Shown piece by piece: positions 43,174 through 50,314 of a stretch of DNA of 64,000 bases. The DNA comes from Nocardioides deserti. GTDB lineage: Bacteria > Actinomycetota > Actinomycetes > Propionibacteriales > Nocardioidaceae. The position numbers were made by a program, and so were the translations under genes. The DNA is taken from contig NZ_JACMYC010000002.1 in assembly GCF_014266025.1 (NCBI RefSeq), positions 310,001-374,000 of the forward strand, written 5' to 3'. The notes beneath the pieces were generated by a model. That model was not told the origin of the DNA. It saw only the letters and a program-made list of their open reading frames with translations, and did no database searches. Position 1 is the first letter of the stretch, and every line of letters starts with the position of its first letter.

Positions 43174-43968
43174 GTGACCGGGCTGGGCACGGACGAGGTG
43201 CTGGTCATGCTCCAGGAGGTGGCGGCGGAGGTGATCACGCCCCGCTTCCGCAGCCTGGCCGAGGGGGACGTGACCTCCAAGAGCCACCCGGGCGACCTGG
43301 TGACCGTCGCCGACCGGGAGGCGGAGGTGCTCATCACCCGCCGGCTGCGGGCGGCCTACCCGGACGCGCTGGTGCTCGGCGAGGAGGCGGCGTCCGCGGA
43401 CGCCTCGGTGCTCGACCGCTACCGCTCCGCCGACCATGCCTTCACCGTCGACCCGGTCGACGGCACCCGCAACTTCGTCAAGGGCTCGCCGGACCACGCG
43501 GTGATGGTGGCCGAGCTGCGCGGGGGCGACGTCGTGCGCAGCTGGATCTGGCAGCCGCAGCACGACGCGGCGTACGTCGCCGAACGGGGCGCCGGCGCGT
43601 GGCGCAACGGCGATCGGGTGCAGCGGCCGCCGGTCGGCGACGGGCTGCTCGGCGTCACCTCGCGCCGCGGCTGGATCGGCCGCGCGCTGGGCACGCTGCG
43701 GACGCTCGAGCTGTCGTGGCGGTGCTGCGGCGTGGACTACCCCGCGGTGGTCGACGGCCGCGCGGACTACGCGCTCTACAAGAAGACGAAGCCGTGGGAC
43801 CACGCCCCGGGCTCGCTGCTCGTCATGGAGGCCGGCGGCCACGTCGGCACGTTCCGAGGACAGCCGTACCGGCCGCAGGGACCGCCGCCCTCCGGCCTGG
43901 TCGTGGCGGCCGACCGGGCGACGTACGACGTCGTGCGCGGGCTGGTGCCGGCCCTTCCCGGACGCTGA
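43174..43968 (+). CDS. inositol monophosphatase family (histidinol-phosphatase/HisN-like)
   Basis: A 264-residue Mg-dependent phosphatase. The three metal-binding signatures are present: LVLGEEA, VDPVDGTRNFVKG and WDHAPGSLLVMEAGG. Histidinol-phosphatase (HisN) and inositol monophosphatase both fit. The GTG starts 34 bases after the hydrolase stop, so cotranscription is possible. HisN genes in actinobacteria usually carry this overall pattern. Confidence 0.85.
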   Translation: MTGLGTDEVLVMLQEVAAEVITPRFRSLAEGDVTSKSHPGDLVTVADREAEVLITRRLRAAYPDALVLGEEAASADASVLDRYRSADHAFTVDPVDGTRNFVKGSPDHAVMVAELRGGDVVRSWIWQPQHDAAYVAERGAGAWRNGDRVQRPPVGDGLLGVTSRRGWIGRALGTLRTLELSWRCCGVDYPAVVDGRADYALYKKTKPWDHAPGSLLVMEAGGHVGTFRGQPYRPQGPPPSGLVVAADRATYDVVRGLVPALPGR

Positions 43969-44052
43969 GAACGGGCGCATCCTGGGAAGGCAACCAGACG
44001 GCCCTCCCGTGCGTCCCTTGAGGAGAACCGTCCCCCGACCCGAGGAGCTCCC

Positions 44053-44604
44053 GTGCTCAAGCCCATCTCCGCGACGGCCGCGGCAGCCACCGCCGCCGCG
44101 CTCGTCCTCGTCGCACCCGGCCCGGCCTCCGCCGCGACGTCGACCTTCGCCGACAAGGCCGGCGACATCGGTCCCGGCGTCGACCTGCGCTCGGTGAAGG
44201 TCGTCAACGGCAAGCAGAACCTGCGCGTCGTCACGACCCACCGCAACCTGGTCCCCGGCTTCCGCTCCCAGGCCGGCGGCCGGGTCTTCCTCGACACCGA
44301 CCCCGACGACAAGGGGCCGGAGTACGTCCTGGTCGGCGGCTACTTCGACGGCACCGACTACGCGCTCATCGAGGTCGACGGCTGGAGCGACCGCGACGGC
44401 GACCGCGTCGAGTGCTCCTACGCCAGCTTGCTCGACTACGAGGCCGAGACCGTGCGCTCGCGCTTCGCCCAGGACTGCTTCGACGACGACGGCACCGACG
44501 TCCGGGTGGAGGTCCGGGTCAGCGGCGCGAAGAAGTCCGGCGGCACCGCCGTCGACTGGCTCGGGAAGCCGCGCACCTTCAGCGCCCCCATCCCTCGGGG
44601 CTGA
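44053..44604 (+). CDS. secreted protein of unknown function
   Basis: A 183-residue protein with a signal peptide ending PGPASAATS. The mature part is acidic and beta-rich (GRVFLDTDPDDKGPEYVLVGG; DGWSDRDGDRVECSYA) with a Cys pair and a C-terminal basic loop. It resembles small extracellular calcium-binding-like domains in its DxDxDG pattern, but no family is certain. GTG start with AGGAG 6 bases upstream. The stop codon lies in a triple repeat. Confidence 0.7.
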   Translation: MLKPISATAAAATAAALVLVAPGPASAATSTFADKAGDIGPGVDLRSVKVVNGKQNLRVVTTHRNLVPGFRSQAGGRVFLDTDPDDKGPEYVLVGGYFDGTDYALIEVDGWSDRDGDRVECSYASLLDYEAETVRSRFAQDCFDDDGTDVRVEVRVSGAKKSGGTAVDWLGKPRTFSAPIPRG

Positions 44605-44640
44605 GTTCCTGGGGCTGAGTCCCCGGGGCTGAGCCCCCGA
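44597..44640 (+). repeat. three 14-bp repeats covering a stop codon, with hairpin
   Basis: GGGGCTGAG recurs at 44597, 44611 and 44625 with an exact 14-base period; the first contains the TGA of the secreted protein gene. The last copy forms CGGGG/CCCCCG hairpins, so the region probably also terminates. The pattern parallels 15281-15331. Confidence 0.7.
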
Positions 44641-44653
44641 GGTTGGGCCCGGC

Positions 44654-46102
44654 TCAGGCGGCCGGGGCCTCCACGGGGGCGGCCGGCCGCCGCACGAGCA
44701 GCGCGACGAGCACGGCGATCGCGGAGATGACGCCGCCGTAGAACAGCGCGGCGTGGACGCCGGCGGCGGTCGCGTCGACGACCGACGCGCCGGAGGAGAC
44801 CTCGCTGACGGAGCGCTTGGTCATCACCGTGACGAACAGCGCCGTCCCGGCCGCACCGGCGACCTGCTGCAGCGTGGAGACCGTGGCGCTGCCGTGGGAG
44901 TAGAGGTGCGGCGGGAGCGAGCCCAGCGCCGAGGTCATCAGCGGGGTGAACATCAGCGCCAGGCCGATGCTCATCACGACGTGGATGGCCACGACCGTGC
45001 CCTGGCCGGTGGTGGTGTCCAGCATCGACATCGACCACAGGGCGACCGAGGTGACCGCCGCGCCGGGGGCCACGAGAGGGCGGGGGCCGACCCGGTCGAA
45101 GAGCCGGCCGACGAACGGCGCCAGCAGGCCCATGGTGAGCCCGCCGGGCAGCAGCACCAGGCCGGTCTCGAGCGTGCTGAGCCCGAGGACGTCCTGCAGG
45201 TAGATCGGCAGCAGGATCAGCGTGCCGAAGAGCGCCATCATGCTGACCGCGACCAGCAGCGAGGCGATCGTGAAGGTCCGGTTGGCGAAGGTGCGCAGGT
45301 CCAGCAGGGCACGCTCGCGCAGCGACAGCTGGCGCACGACGAAGGCCGCCAGCGCAGCGGCGCCGACCACGAGGGGCAGCCAGACGGGCAGGGGGGTGTC
45401 GCCGGCGGCGGCCTCGCCGATGCTGCTCAGCCCGTAGATCAGGCCGCCGAACGCGAACGCCGAGAGCACCACCGAGAACGCGTCGATCGGGATCCGCCGG
45501 GGCTCGGTGACGTTGCGGACCCAGGCCGTGCCGAGGGCGAGCGAGACGACCGCGATCGGCAGCACCAGCCAGAACATCCAGCGCCAGTCGAGCTGGTCGA
45601 GCACGATGCCGGAGATCGTCGGGCCGATCGCCGGGGCGACCGAGATGACGATCGAGATCGTGCCCATCATCCGGCCGCGCCGCTCGGCCGGGACGATCGT
45701 GAGGATCGTGGTGATGAGCAGCGGCATCATCAGCGCGGTGCCGACCGCCTGGACCACCCGGGCGCCGACGAGCACGGCGAAGGTCGGCGCGAGCGCGGCC
45801 AGCAGCGTGCCGGTCGTGAACGAGATCATCGCCGCCATGAAGACCCGGCGCAGCGGGAAGCGGGTCAGCAGGAAGCCGGTGATCGGGATGACCACCGCCA
45901 TGGTCAGCAGGAACGCCGTGGTCAGCCACTGGGCCGTCGCCGCCGGCACGTCGAACTCGCGCATGAGCTCGGGCAGCGCGACGCCCATGATCGTCTCGTT
46001 GAGGATCACGACGAACGCCGAGCCGACCAGCAGCGCGATGAGACGACCCGGCCGCTCCACGACGGGGGCGGACGGGGTGGGCGGAGCGGCGGTGGTGGTC
46101 AC
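44654..46102 (-). CDS. MFS transporter, DHA2 (14-TMS drug:proton antiporter) family
   Basis: A 482-residue exporter with about fourteen hydrophobic segments. Motif A-like FLLTRFPLRRVFMA and motif C-like APAIGPTISGIVLDQLDWRWMFWL are visible, with FVVILNETIMGVALPEL in the first helix as in EmrB/QacA-type pumps. It would expel hydrophobic drugs with proton import. The GTG at 46102 is chosen because the upstream residues are non-conserved; a TTG at 46144 is possible. Inverted repeats lie upstream. Confidence 0.88.
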   Translation of the reverse strand: MTTTAAPPTPSAPVVERPGRLIALLVGSAFVVILNETIMGVALPELMREFDVPAATAQWLTTAFLLTMAVVIPITGFLLTRFPLRRVFMAAMISFTTGTLLAALAPTFAVLVGARVVQAVGTALMMPLLITTILTIVPAERRGRMMGTISIVISVAPAIGPTISGIVLDQLDWRWMFWLVLPIAVVSLALGTAWVRNVTEPRRIPIDAFSVVLSAFAFGGLIYGLSSIGEAAAGDTPLPVWLPLVVGAAALAAFVVRQLSLRERALLDLRTFANRTFTIASLLVAVSMMALFGTLILLPIYLQDVLGLSTLETGLVLLPGGLTMGLLAPFVGRLFDRVGPRPLVAPGAAVTSVALWSMSMLDTTTGQGTVVAIHVVMSIGLALMFTPLMTSALGSLPPHLYSHGSATVSTLQQVAGAAGTALFVTVMTKRSVSEVSSGASVVDATAAGVHAALFYGGVISAIAVLVALLVRRPAAPVEAPAA

Positions 46103-46123
46103 GAGGGGTAGGAACGCCCGCCG

Positions 46124-46146
46124 CAACCCGGTTGTTCCCGTCAACC
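46124..46146. promoter_or_regulatory. CAACC/GGTTG operator-like cluster upstream of MFS gene
   Basis: CAACCCGGTTG at 46124-46134 is an 11-base palindrome. A further CAACC at 46142-46146 pairs with the same GGTTG, giving two alternative inverted repeats. It sits about 20 bases upstream of the MFS start, with TTGACG (minus strand) as -35. It could bind a TetR/MarR-like regulator. Confidence 0.4.
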
Positions 46147-46171
46147 AGTCGGCGCGGGTGTGACTCGGGCG

Positions 46172-46939
46172 TCAGTCGCGCAGGCGGCGCACCAGCGCGT
46201 CGACGTCGTCCGGCGCGACGCCGAGTCCGTCGACCACGTAGGTGCGGAGGTCGCCGTACGCCGCCGCGACGGCGTCCCACGCGGTGCGGAGGTAGGCCTC
46301 GTCGGCGACCATGACCGCCTCGTAGACCGCGACCTTCTCGGGACCGAGGTGCTCGGCGATCTGGCCGAGGTACTTCGCGCGGGTGGCTGTGGAGAAGGTG
46401 TTGGTGAGCAGGTAGTCGGCCAGCACCACGTCGTCGGCCACGCCCGCGAGCCCGAGCACGACCGCCGCCGCCCAGCCGGTCCGGTCCTTGCCGGCGGTGC
46501 AGTGGAACAGCTGCGGACCGTCCGTGGTCGCCATCGCGGTGAGCAGCTCGCCGAAGGCGGACCGGGCGGCGGGGTGCTCGACGAACCCGCGGTAGACGTC
46601 GAGCATCGCGGCCAGGGAGTCCTCCCCGGTCTCGAGCGCGGCGACGCGCTCCATCGGGATCCCGCCGACCGGCAGGTGGCGCCAGGTCGCGCCCGGCACG
46701 GGCACGTCCGGGTGCGCCGCCACCTCGTGGTCGCCGCGCAGGTCGTAGACCGCGGTGATGCCGAGGTCGCGCAGCGCGTGCGCGTCGGCGTCGGTCAGCT
46801 GCAGCTCGTTGGAGCGGAACAGCACGCCGCGGCGTACCCGTCCCCCGTCCGTCGTCGGGTGGCCGTCCGCGGCGACGTCGCGGAAGTTGTCCGCCGACGC
46901 GAGCCGGACCAGCTCCTCGCCGACCTGCGGTTCGCTCAC
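46172..46939 (-). CDS. tyrosine/dual-specificity protein phosphatase (PtpB-like)
   Basis: A 255-residue phosphatase. The active-site loop is HCTAGKDRTG with Cys147 and Arg153; NFRDVAADG at the start and YDLRGDHEVAAHPD are typical of the PtpB/Y-phosphatase3 family. It lacks a signal peptide, unlike secreted homologues, although PtpB can act on phosphoinositides too. GTG start; TATCCT lies 6 bases upstream, so the mRNA may be leaderless. It lies alone on the minus strand. Confidence 0.88.
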   Translation of the reverse strand: MSEPQVGEELVRLASADNFRDVAADGHPTTDGGRVRRGVLFRSNELQLTDADAHALRDLGITAVYDLRGDHEVAAHPDVPVPGATWRHLPVGGIPMERVAALETGEDSLAAMLDVYRGFVEHPAARSAFGELLTAMATTDGPQLFHCTAGKDRTGWAAAVVLGLAGVADDVVLADYLLTNTFSTATRAKYLGQIAEHLGPEKVAVYEAVMVADEAYLRTAWDAVAAAYGDLRTYVVDGLGVAPDDVDALVRRLRD

Positions 46940-47009
46940 CCGCGCAGGATAGGGGCCGCAGGCGACCGGCCGGCGGCGAACAGGTGAACCGGCCGGGGAC
47001 CGGTGGTTT

Positions 47010-47609
47010 TCAGACGAGCGGCACGAAGCGGTAGTGCCCCTCGCGTCGCACGGCGGTGCGCTGCCCGTCGCGGTCCACGACCAGCATCACGCCGGCGACC
47101 GGCAGCACCATGCGGCCGCCGTCGACGAGCTGGCCGACCAGGGTGCGGGGCAGCTCGGGGGCGTCGGCGGAGACGAGGATCCGGTCGTACGGCGCGTGGC
47201 CGGGGTCGCCGAGCACGTCCGGGTCGGCCGCCACGAGCGAGGCCCAGGGCCGGTCGGTCCGCGCGAGGTTGGCCGCGCCGAAGGACACCAGCTCCGGGAC
47301 CACCTCGGTGCCGCGGACCCGGCCGGTGGGGCCGACCAGGTGCGCCAGCAGTGCGGTCGTCCAGCCCGAGCCCGCGCCCACGTCGAGCACGTGCTGCCCC
47401 GGGCGCACGTCGAGCAGGCGCAGCATGGCCGCCACCGTGCTCGGCTGGGAGCTGGTCTGACCGTGGCCGAGGGCGAGCGGTCCGTCGTACGACGCCCGGT
47501 CCCGCACCTCCGGCGGCAGGAAGCCGGCACGCGGTGTCGCCGCGAAGGCCGCGGTCACCGCGTCACTGCCCGCGTCACTGCCCGCGTCGCTCGGTTGCTC
47601 GGGGACCAC
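47010..47609 (-). CDS. protein-L-isoaspartate O-methyltransferase family protein
   Basis: A 199-residue SAM-dependent methyltransferase of the PCMT type. The SAM loop HVLDVGAGSGWTTALLAHLVG and LGHGQTSSQPSTVAAML (repair-enzyme substrate region) are conserved. The N-terminus contains SDAGSDAGSDAV from a 12-base tandem repeat. The chain is slightly short, and the LPTGAPA-like end is replaced. It would repair isoaspartyl damage in proteins. The GTG at 47609 is the likely start. Confidence 0.85.
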   Translation of the reverse strand: MVPEQPSDAGSDAGSDAVTAAFAATPRAGFLPPEVRDRASYDGPLALGHGQTSSQPSTVAAMLRLLDVRPGQHVLDVGAGSGWTTALLAHLVGPTGRVRGTEVVPELVSFGAANLARTDRPWASLVAADPDVLGDPGHAPYDRILVSADAPELPRTLVGQLVDGGRMVLPVAGVMLVVDRDGQRTAVRREGHYRFVPLV

Positions 47610-47664
47610 CCCGGACCGGTGCCCGGCCCTGCGGGGAGCAGACCCCCGCAGGCCGGACCGGACG

Positions 47665-48465
47665 TCAGGCGTCGGTGAACTCGACGACCAGCAGCGGGTC
47701 CTGCGACGGGATCACCGATCCGCCGGCGGGCTCGACGGTGATGCCGAAGCCGTCCGCGGTGGCCGGGTCGCCCCGCAGCGGGACGACGTTGTCCGGTCCC
47801 TCGGGCATCAGCCCGGCCGAGACCATCGTGTCGTCGTGCTGCAGCCAGGTCTGGAAGACCTTGCCCTCCGGCGCCGGCCCCATGTCGTGGGTGACCACGA
47901 CCGCCTCGTTGAGCGAGGCCGAGCGGTAGAGGACCGCCTCGGCGCCGTCGGGGAAGCGGTGGCGGAAGGTCTGCACGTCCGCCGCCTGCTGGATGCGCTC
48001 GACCGCGGAGAGCCGCGGCGCCTGGCTGGTGTCGTCGTCGGACCAGGGCTGCTGGGCCACGACGGTGCCACCGACGCCGACCGCGACCACTGCGGCCGCG
48101 GCGACGAGCAGCGTCCGCAGGCGGCGGGTGCCGGACGCGGAGGTGGGGGCCGTGGCGGTCGCAGGAGCTGGGGTGCCCCCCGTTCCGGGCCCGTCGGGGG
48201 CATGGGTCCCGACGGGTGCGACGGGGGGTACGACGGGGGGCAGCGGCCGCACGGTGGCGATCTGGGCGAGCACCCGGTCGCGGAGGTCGGCGCCGGGCGG
48301 CGTCATCGTGGTCTCGGCGAGCAGCGCGCTCGCCTCCTGGAGGCTCGCGACCTCCTCGCGGCAGGTCTCGCAGCCGGCCAGGTGCCGCTCGAACTGGGCG
48401 CGCTCGATGTCGTCCAGCGCGTCGACGGCGTAGGCGCCGGACAGGGCGTGGATGTCGTCGCTCAT
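47665..48465 (-). CDS. anti-sigma-K factor RskA family
   Basis: A 266-residue membrane-anchored anti-sigma factor. The cytoplasmic N-terminus carries the zinc motif H28xxxC32xxC35 in FERHLAGCETCREE. A Pro/Thr-rich linker follows, then one transmembrane helix (about 117-137, TLLVAAAAVVAVGVGGTVVA), and an extracytoplasmic RskA C-terminal domain ending in LLVVEFTDA. It would bind the sigma factor encoded directly upstream (one base apart) until proteolysis releases it. Confidence 0.92.
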   Translation of the reverse strand: MSDDIHALSGAYAVDALDDIERAQFERHLAGCETCREEVASLQEASALLAETTMTPPGADLRDRVLAQIATVRPLPPVVPPVAPVGTHAPDGPGTGGTPAPATATAPTSASGTRRLRTLLVAAAAVVAVGVGGTVVAQQPWSDDDTSQAPRLSAVERIQQAADVQTFRHRFPDGAEAVLYRSASLNEAVVVTHDMGPAPEGKVFQTWLQHDDTMVSAGLMPEGPDNVVPLRGDPATADGFGITVEPAGGSVIPSQDPLLVVEFTDA

Positions 48466-48466
48466 G

Positions 48467-49066
48467 TCAGCTCCCTACTCCCATCGTGTCTCGTAGTCGG
48501 ATCAGCCCGTCGCGGATCCGGGTCTTCGCCGTGCCCACCGGCAGGTCGAGCAGGGAAGCCACCTCGGTGTGGGTGTACCCCCCGAAGTACGCCAGCTCCA
48601 AGGCCTCGCGCTGGACCGCGGTGAGGCTCTGGAGCGCGTGACGCACCCGGTGCGCCTCGAGCGAGGCGTGGGCGGCCTCGGCGGTGGCGTCGTGCGGCAC
48701 CGGCTGGTTCTGGTGGTGGTAGCCCTGGTCGCGCCGCGTGGACGCCTCGGCCGAGCGGACCCGGTCGACGGCCTTGCGGTGCGTGATCGTCATCAACCAC
48801 GACAGCGGGCTGCCGCGGTCGGGGTCGTACCGGCTCGCCGTGCGCCAGATCTCGAGGAACGCCTCCTGGGCGACCTCCTCGGCCTGGGCCGGGTCCCGCA
48901 CGACCCGCACGGCCAGGCCGACGACGCGCGAGCACGTGGCGTCGTACAGCTGCGCGAAGGCTTGCTGGTCCCCCCGCCCCGCCGACCGCAGCAGGTCGGC
49001 GAGGTCGGGTGCGACGGGCGTCCCCTCGTCGGGGACGCCCGTCGCGACGGGCCTCAGGTGTTCCAC
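48467..49066 (-). CDS. sigK: ECF sigma factor SigK
   Basis: A 199-residue ECF sigma factor. Region 2 has AFAQLYDATCSRVVGLAVRVVRD and EEVAQEAFLEIWRTASRYDPDRGSPLSWLMTITHRKAVDRVR; region 4 has LTAVQREALELAYFGGYTHTEVASLLDLPVGTAKTRIRDGL. The SigK assignment rests on the RskA-type partner immediately downstream and the fasciclin lipoprotein next door, as in mycobacterial sigK regulons. GTG start; no SigK-like promoter is visible directly upstream of it. Confidence 0.88.
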   Translation of the reverse strand: MEHLRPVATGVPDEGTPVAPDLADLLRSAGRGDQQAFAQLYDATCSRVVGLAVRVVRDPAQAEEVAQEAFLEIWRTASRYDPDRGSPLSWLMTITHRKAVDRVRSAEASTRRDQGYHHQNQPVPHDATAEAAHASLEAHRVRHALQSLTAVQREALELAYFGGYTHTEVASLLDLPVGTAKTRIRDGLIRLRDTMGVGS

Positions 49067-49111
49067 CCGATGAATCCTGTCACTTGATCCGTTGCCGGTG
49101 GGTGTCGCCGG

Positions 49112-49771
49112 TCAGGCCGGGGGCATGAGGACCTGGTCGATGACGTACACGGTCGCGTTCGCGGTGGGGATGTTGCCGCAGAGCACGTTCGCGTCGTCGA
49201 CGGTCATGCCCGAGGTGTCGCCCTCGACGGTGACCATGTCCTTGTTCAGCGTCTCCTGCTCGCCGACGACCGACTCGGGGTCGAGCTGGCCGGCGACGAC
49301 GTGGTGGGAGAGGATCGCGGCGAGCTGCTTCTGGTCCTTGAGGACCGCCTGCAGCTGCTTCTCCGGGATCGCACCGAACGCGTCGTTGGTCGGCGCGAAG
49401 ACGGTGAGCGCCTCGGCGGAGTTCAGGGTGTCACCGAGGCCGTCGACGGCGCCGACGGCGGTCACGAGGGTCTCGAGCAGCGGGTTGTTGGACGCCGCGG
49501 TCGCGACCGGGTCCTGGACCATGCCGTCGAAGGAGCCCGGGCCGTCGGTGGGCACCGCGGAGCACGCGTCGCCGAAGGTCTGTCCCTCCGCGCCGGCCGT
49601 GGCCTCGGTCGTGCCCTCCTCGGCGGGAGCGCTGGTCTCGGCGCTGCTCGAGGAGGTGCTGTCGGACGCGGTGTCGCTGCTGTCGTCCTCGCTGCTGCAG
49701 GCGGCCAGGCCGAGGGAGAGCGAGATCGCGGCGGCCGCGACACCGGTGCGGCGCAGGGTCTGGAGCTTCAT
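49112..49771 (-). CDS. fasciclin-domain lipoprotein (MPT70/MPT83-like)
   Basis: A 219-residue exported lipoprotein. The signal ends in LGLAACSS (lipobox LAAC), then comes a Ser/Thr/Glu spacer, and one FAS1 domain starting near FGDACSAVPTDG with TVFAPTNDAFGAIP and LTSHHV-like ILSHHVVAGQLDPESV. FAS1 domains mediate cell-surface adhesion. The ATG at 49771 has AGGAAGG upstream. It lies directly upstream of sigK on the same strand and has a SigK-like promoter 56 bases before the ATG. Confidence 0.92.
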   Translation of the reverse strand: MKLQTLRRTGVAAAAISLSLGLAACSSEDDSSDTASDSTSSSSAETSAPAEEGTTEATAGAEGQTFGDACSAVPTDGPGSFDGMVQDPVATAASNNPLLETLVTAVGAVDGLGDTLNSAEALTVFAPTNDAFGAIPEKQLQAVLKDQKQLAAILSHHVVAGQLDPESVVGEQETLNKDMVTVEGDTSGMTVDDANVLCGNIPTANATVYVIDQVLMPPA

Positions 49772-50071
49772 GGTGGAGCCTTCCTGAAGGGGCCGTGCGC
49801 ACCGTGTCGGTGCGCTGTCGGGTGTTGTTCGGCCCCGCGGCCCCCGCGGATTGGTCCGTCCCTGTGACGCGGGCAACGGCGTTCCTCAACGTTGGTGCAA
49901 GGAACGTCGCCGGGCCGCTCGATCCAGCCGGGTGCGCGTCGAAGCGGGGGTAGGGTCGGTGGCGACCGTGGCGGCTTGGTGACCACCACCGCGCGGGCCG
50001 GTGCCGAGCATCCGTCGGGCCGGAGGATCGATCCGCCTGCGGTGCAGGCGCACGGCTGGGGGGCCGCACAC
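49772..50071. other. 300-base intergenic region between divergent genes
   Basis: The region contains the minus-strand SigK-like promoter for the fasciclin gene, a TAGGGT box near 49950 and an inverted GGTGG/CCACC region near 49970. Open frames here are Arg/Gly-rich and unconvincing. Confidence 0.5.
49827..49854 (-). promoter_or_regulatory. SigK-like promoter of fasciclin gene
   Basis: On the minus strand CCAATCC (49854-49848) is followed after 15 bases by CCGAAC (49832-49827). Mycobacterial SigK promoters are recalled as CCATCC and CCGAAT with 15-17 bases between. The mRNA leader to the ATG would be about 50 bases, with a good Shine-Dalgarno. Confidence 0.6.
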
Positions 50072-50227
50072 ATGTCCTCGTCCTGGCGCGCATTCCTCGC
50101 GTTCTCCGCCTTCCTCGTGCTGGCGGTGACCGTCACCGTCGTCTCGTTCCTGGTGCCAGCGCTCGCCGGTGCGGCCGGCAGCACGGCAGCCACCTGCAGC
50201 GCCGGGGTGACCTGCTCGACCGAGTGA
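50072..50227 (+). CDS. small membrane protein, 51 residues
   Basis: A short frame starts with ATG at 50072 and encodes a single hydrophobic segment (FSAFLVLAVTVTVVSFLV) followed by AGAAGSTAATCSAGVTCSTE with two cysteines. Codon usage is strongly G/C-ending like its neighbours. GGGGGG upstream may serve as ribosome site. Its 3' end runs into the tandem GGTGACCTG repeats. It might be a bitopic peptide of the SigK region or a chance frame. Confidence 0.4.
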   Translation: MSSSWRAFLAFSAFLVLAVTVTVVSFLVPALAGAAGSTAATCSAGVTCSTE

Positions 50228-50264
50228 CCTGTTCGCAGGTGACCTGCTCGCCGGTGACCTGTCG
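50206..50264 (+). repeat. four GGTGACCTG tandem repeats upstream of molybdopterin gene
   Basis: GTGACCTG occurs at 50207, 50224, 50239 and 50254, spaced 17, 15 and 15 bases, within copies of GGTGACCTGCTCG. The array lies just upstream of the SigK-like promoter. It could be a series of regulator sites. Confidence 0.6.
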
Positions 50265-50279
50265 TCGGGGCCGGGCCGG

Positions 50280-50307
50280 CAGTCCGCGGGGGCGGTCCGC
50301 TCCGAAC
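50280..50307 (+). promoter_or_regulatory. SigK-like promoter of molybdopterin oxidoreductase gene
   Basis: CAGTCC (50280-50285) is followed after 16 bases by CCGAAC (50302-50307), 7 bases before the GTG start. The elements match those upstream of the fasciclin gene, and GCGGGGGC follows the -35 in both. The transcript would be leaderless. Confidence 0.55.
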
Positions 50308-50314
50308 AGACCCT

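Noticed and set aside
50072-50227. Prophage or mobile-element peptide
   Set aside because: No integrase, transposase or repeat boundary is near; codon usage equals neighbouring genes.
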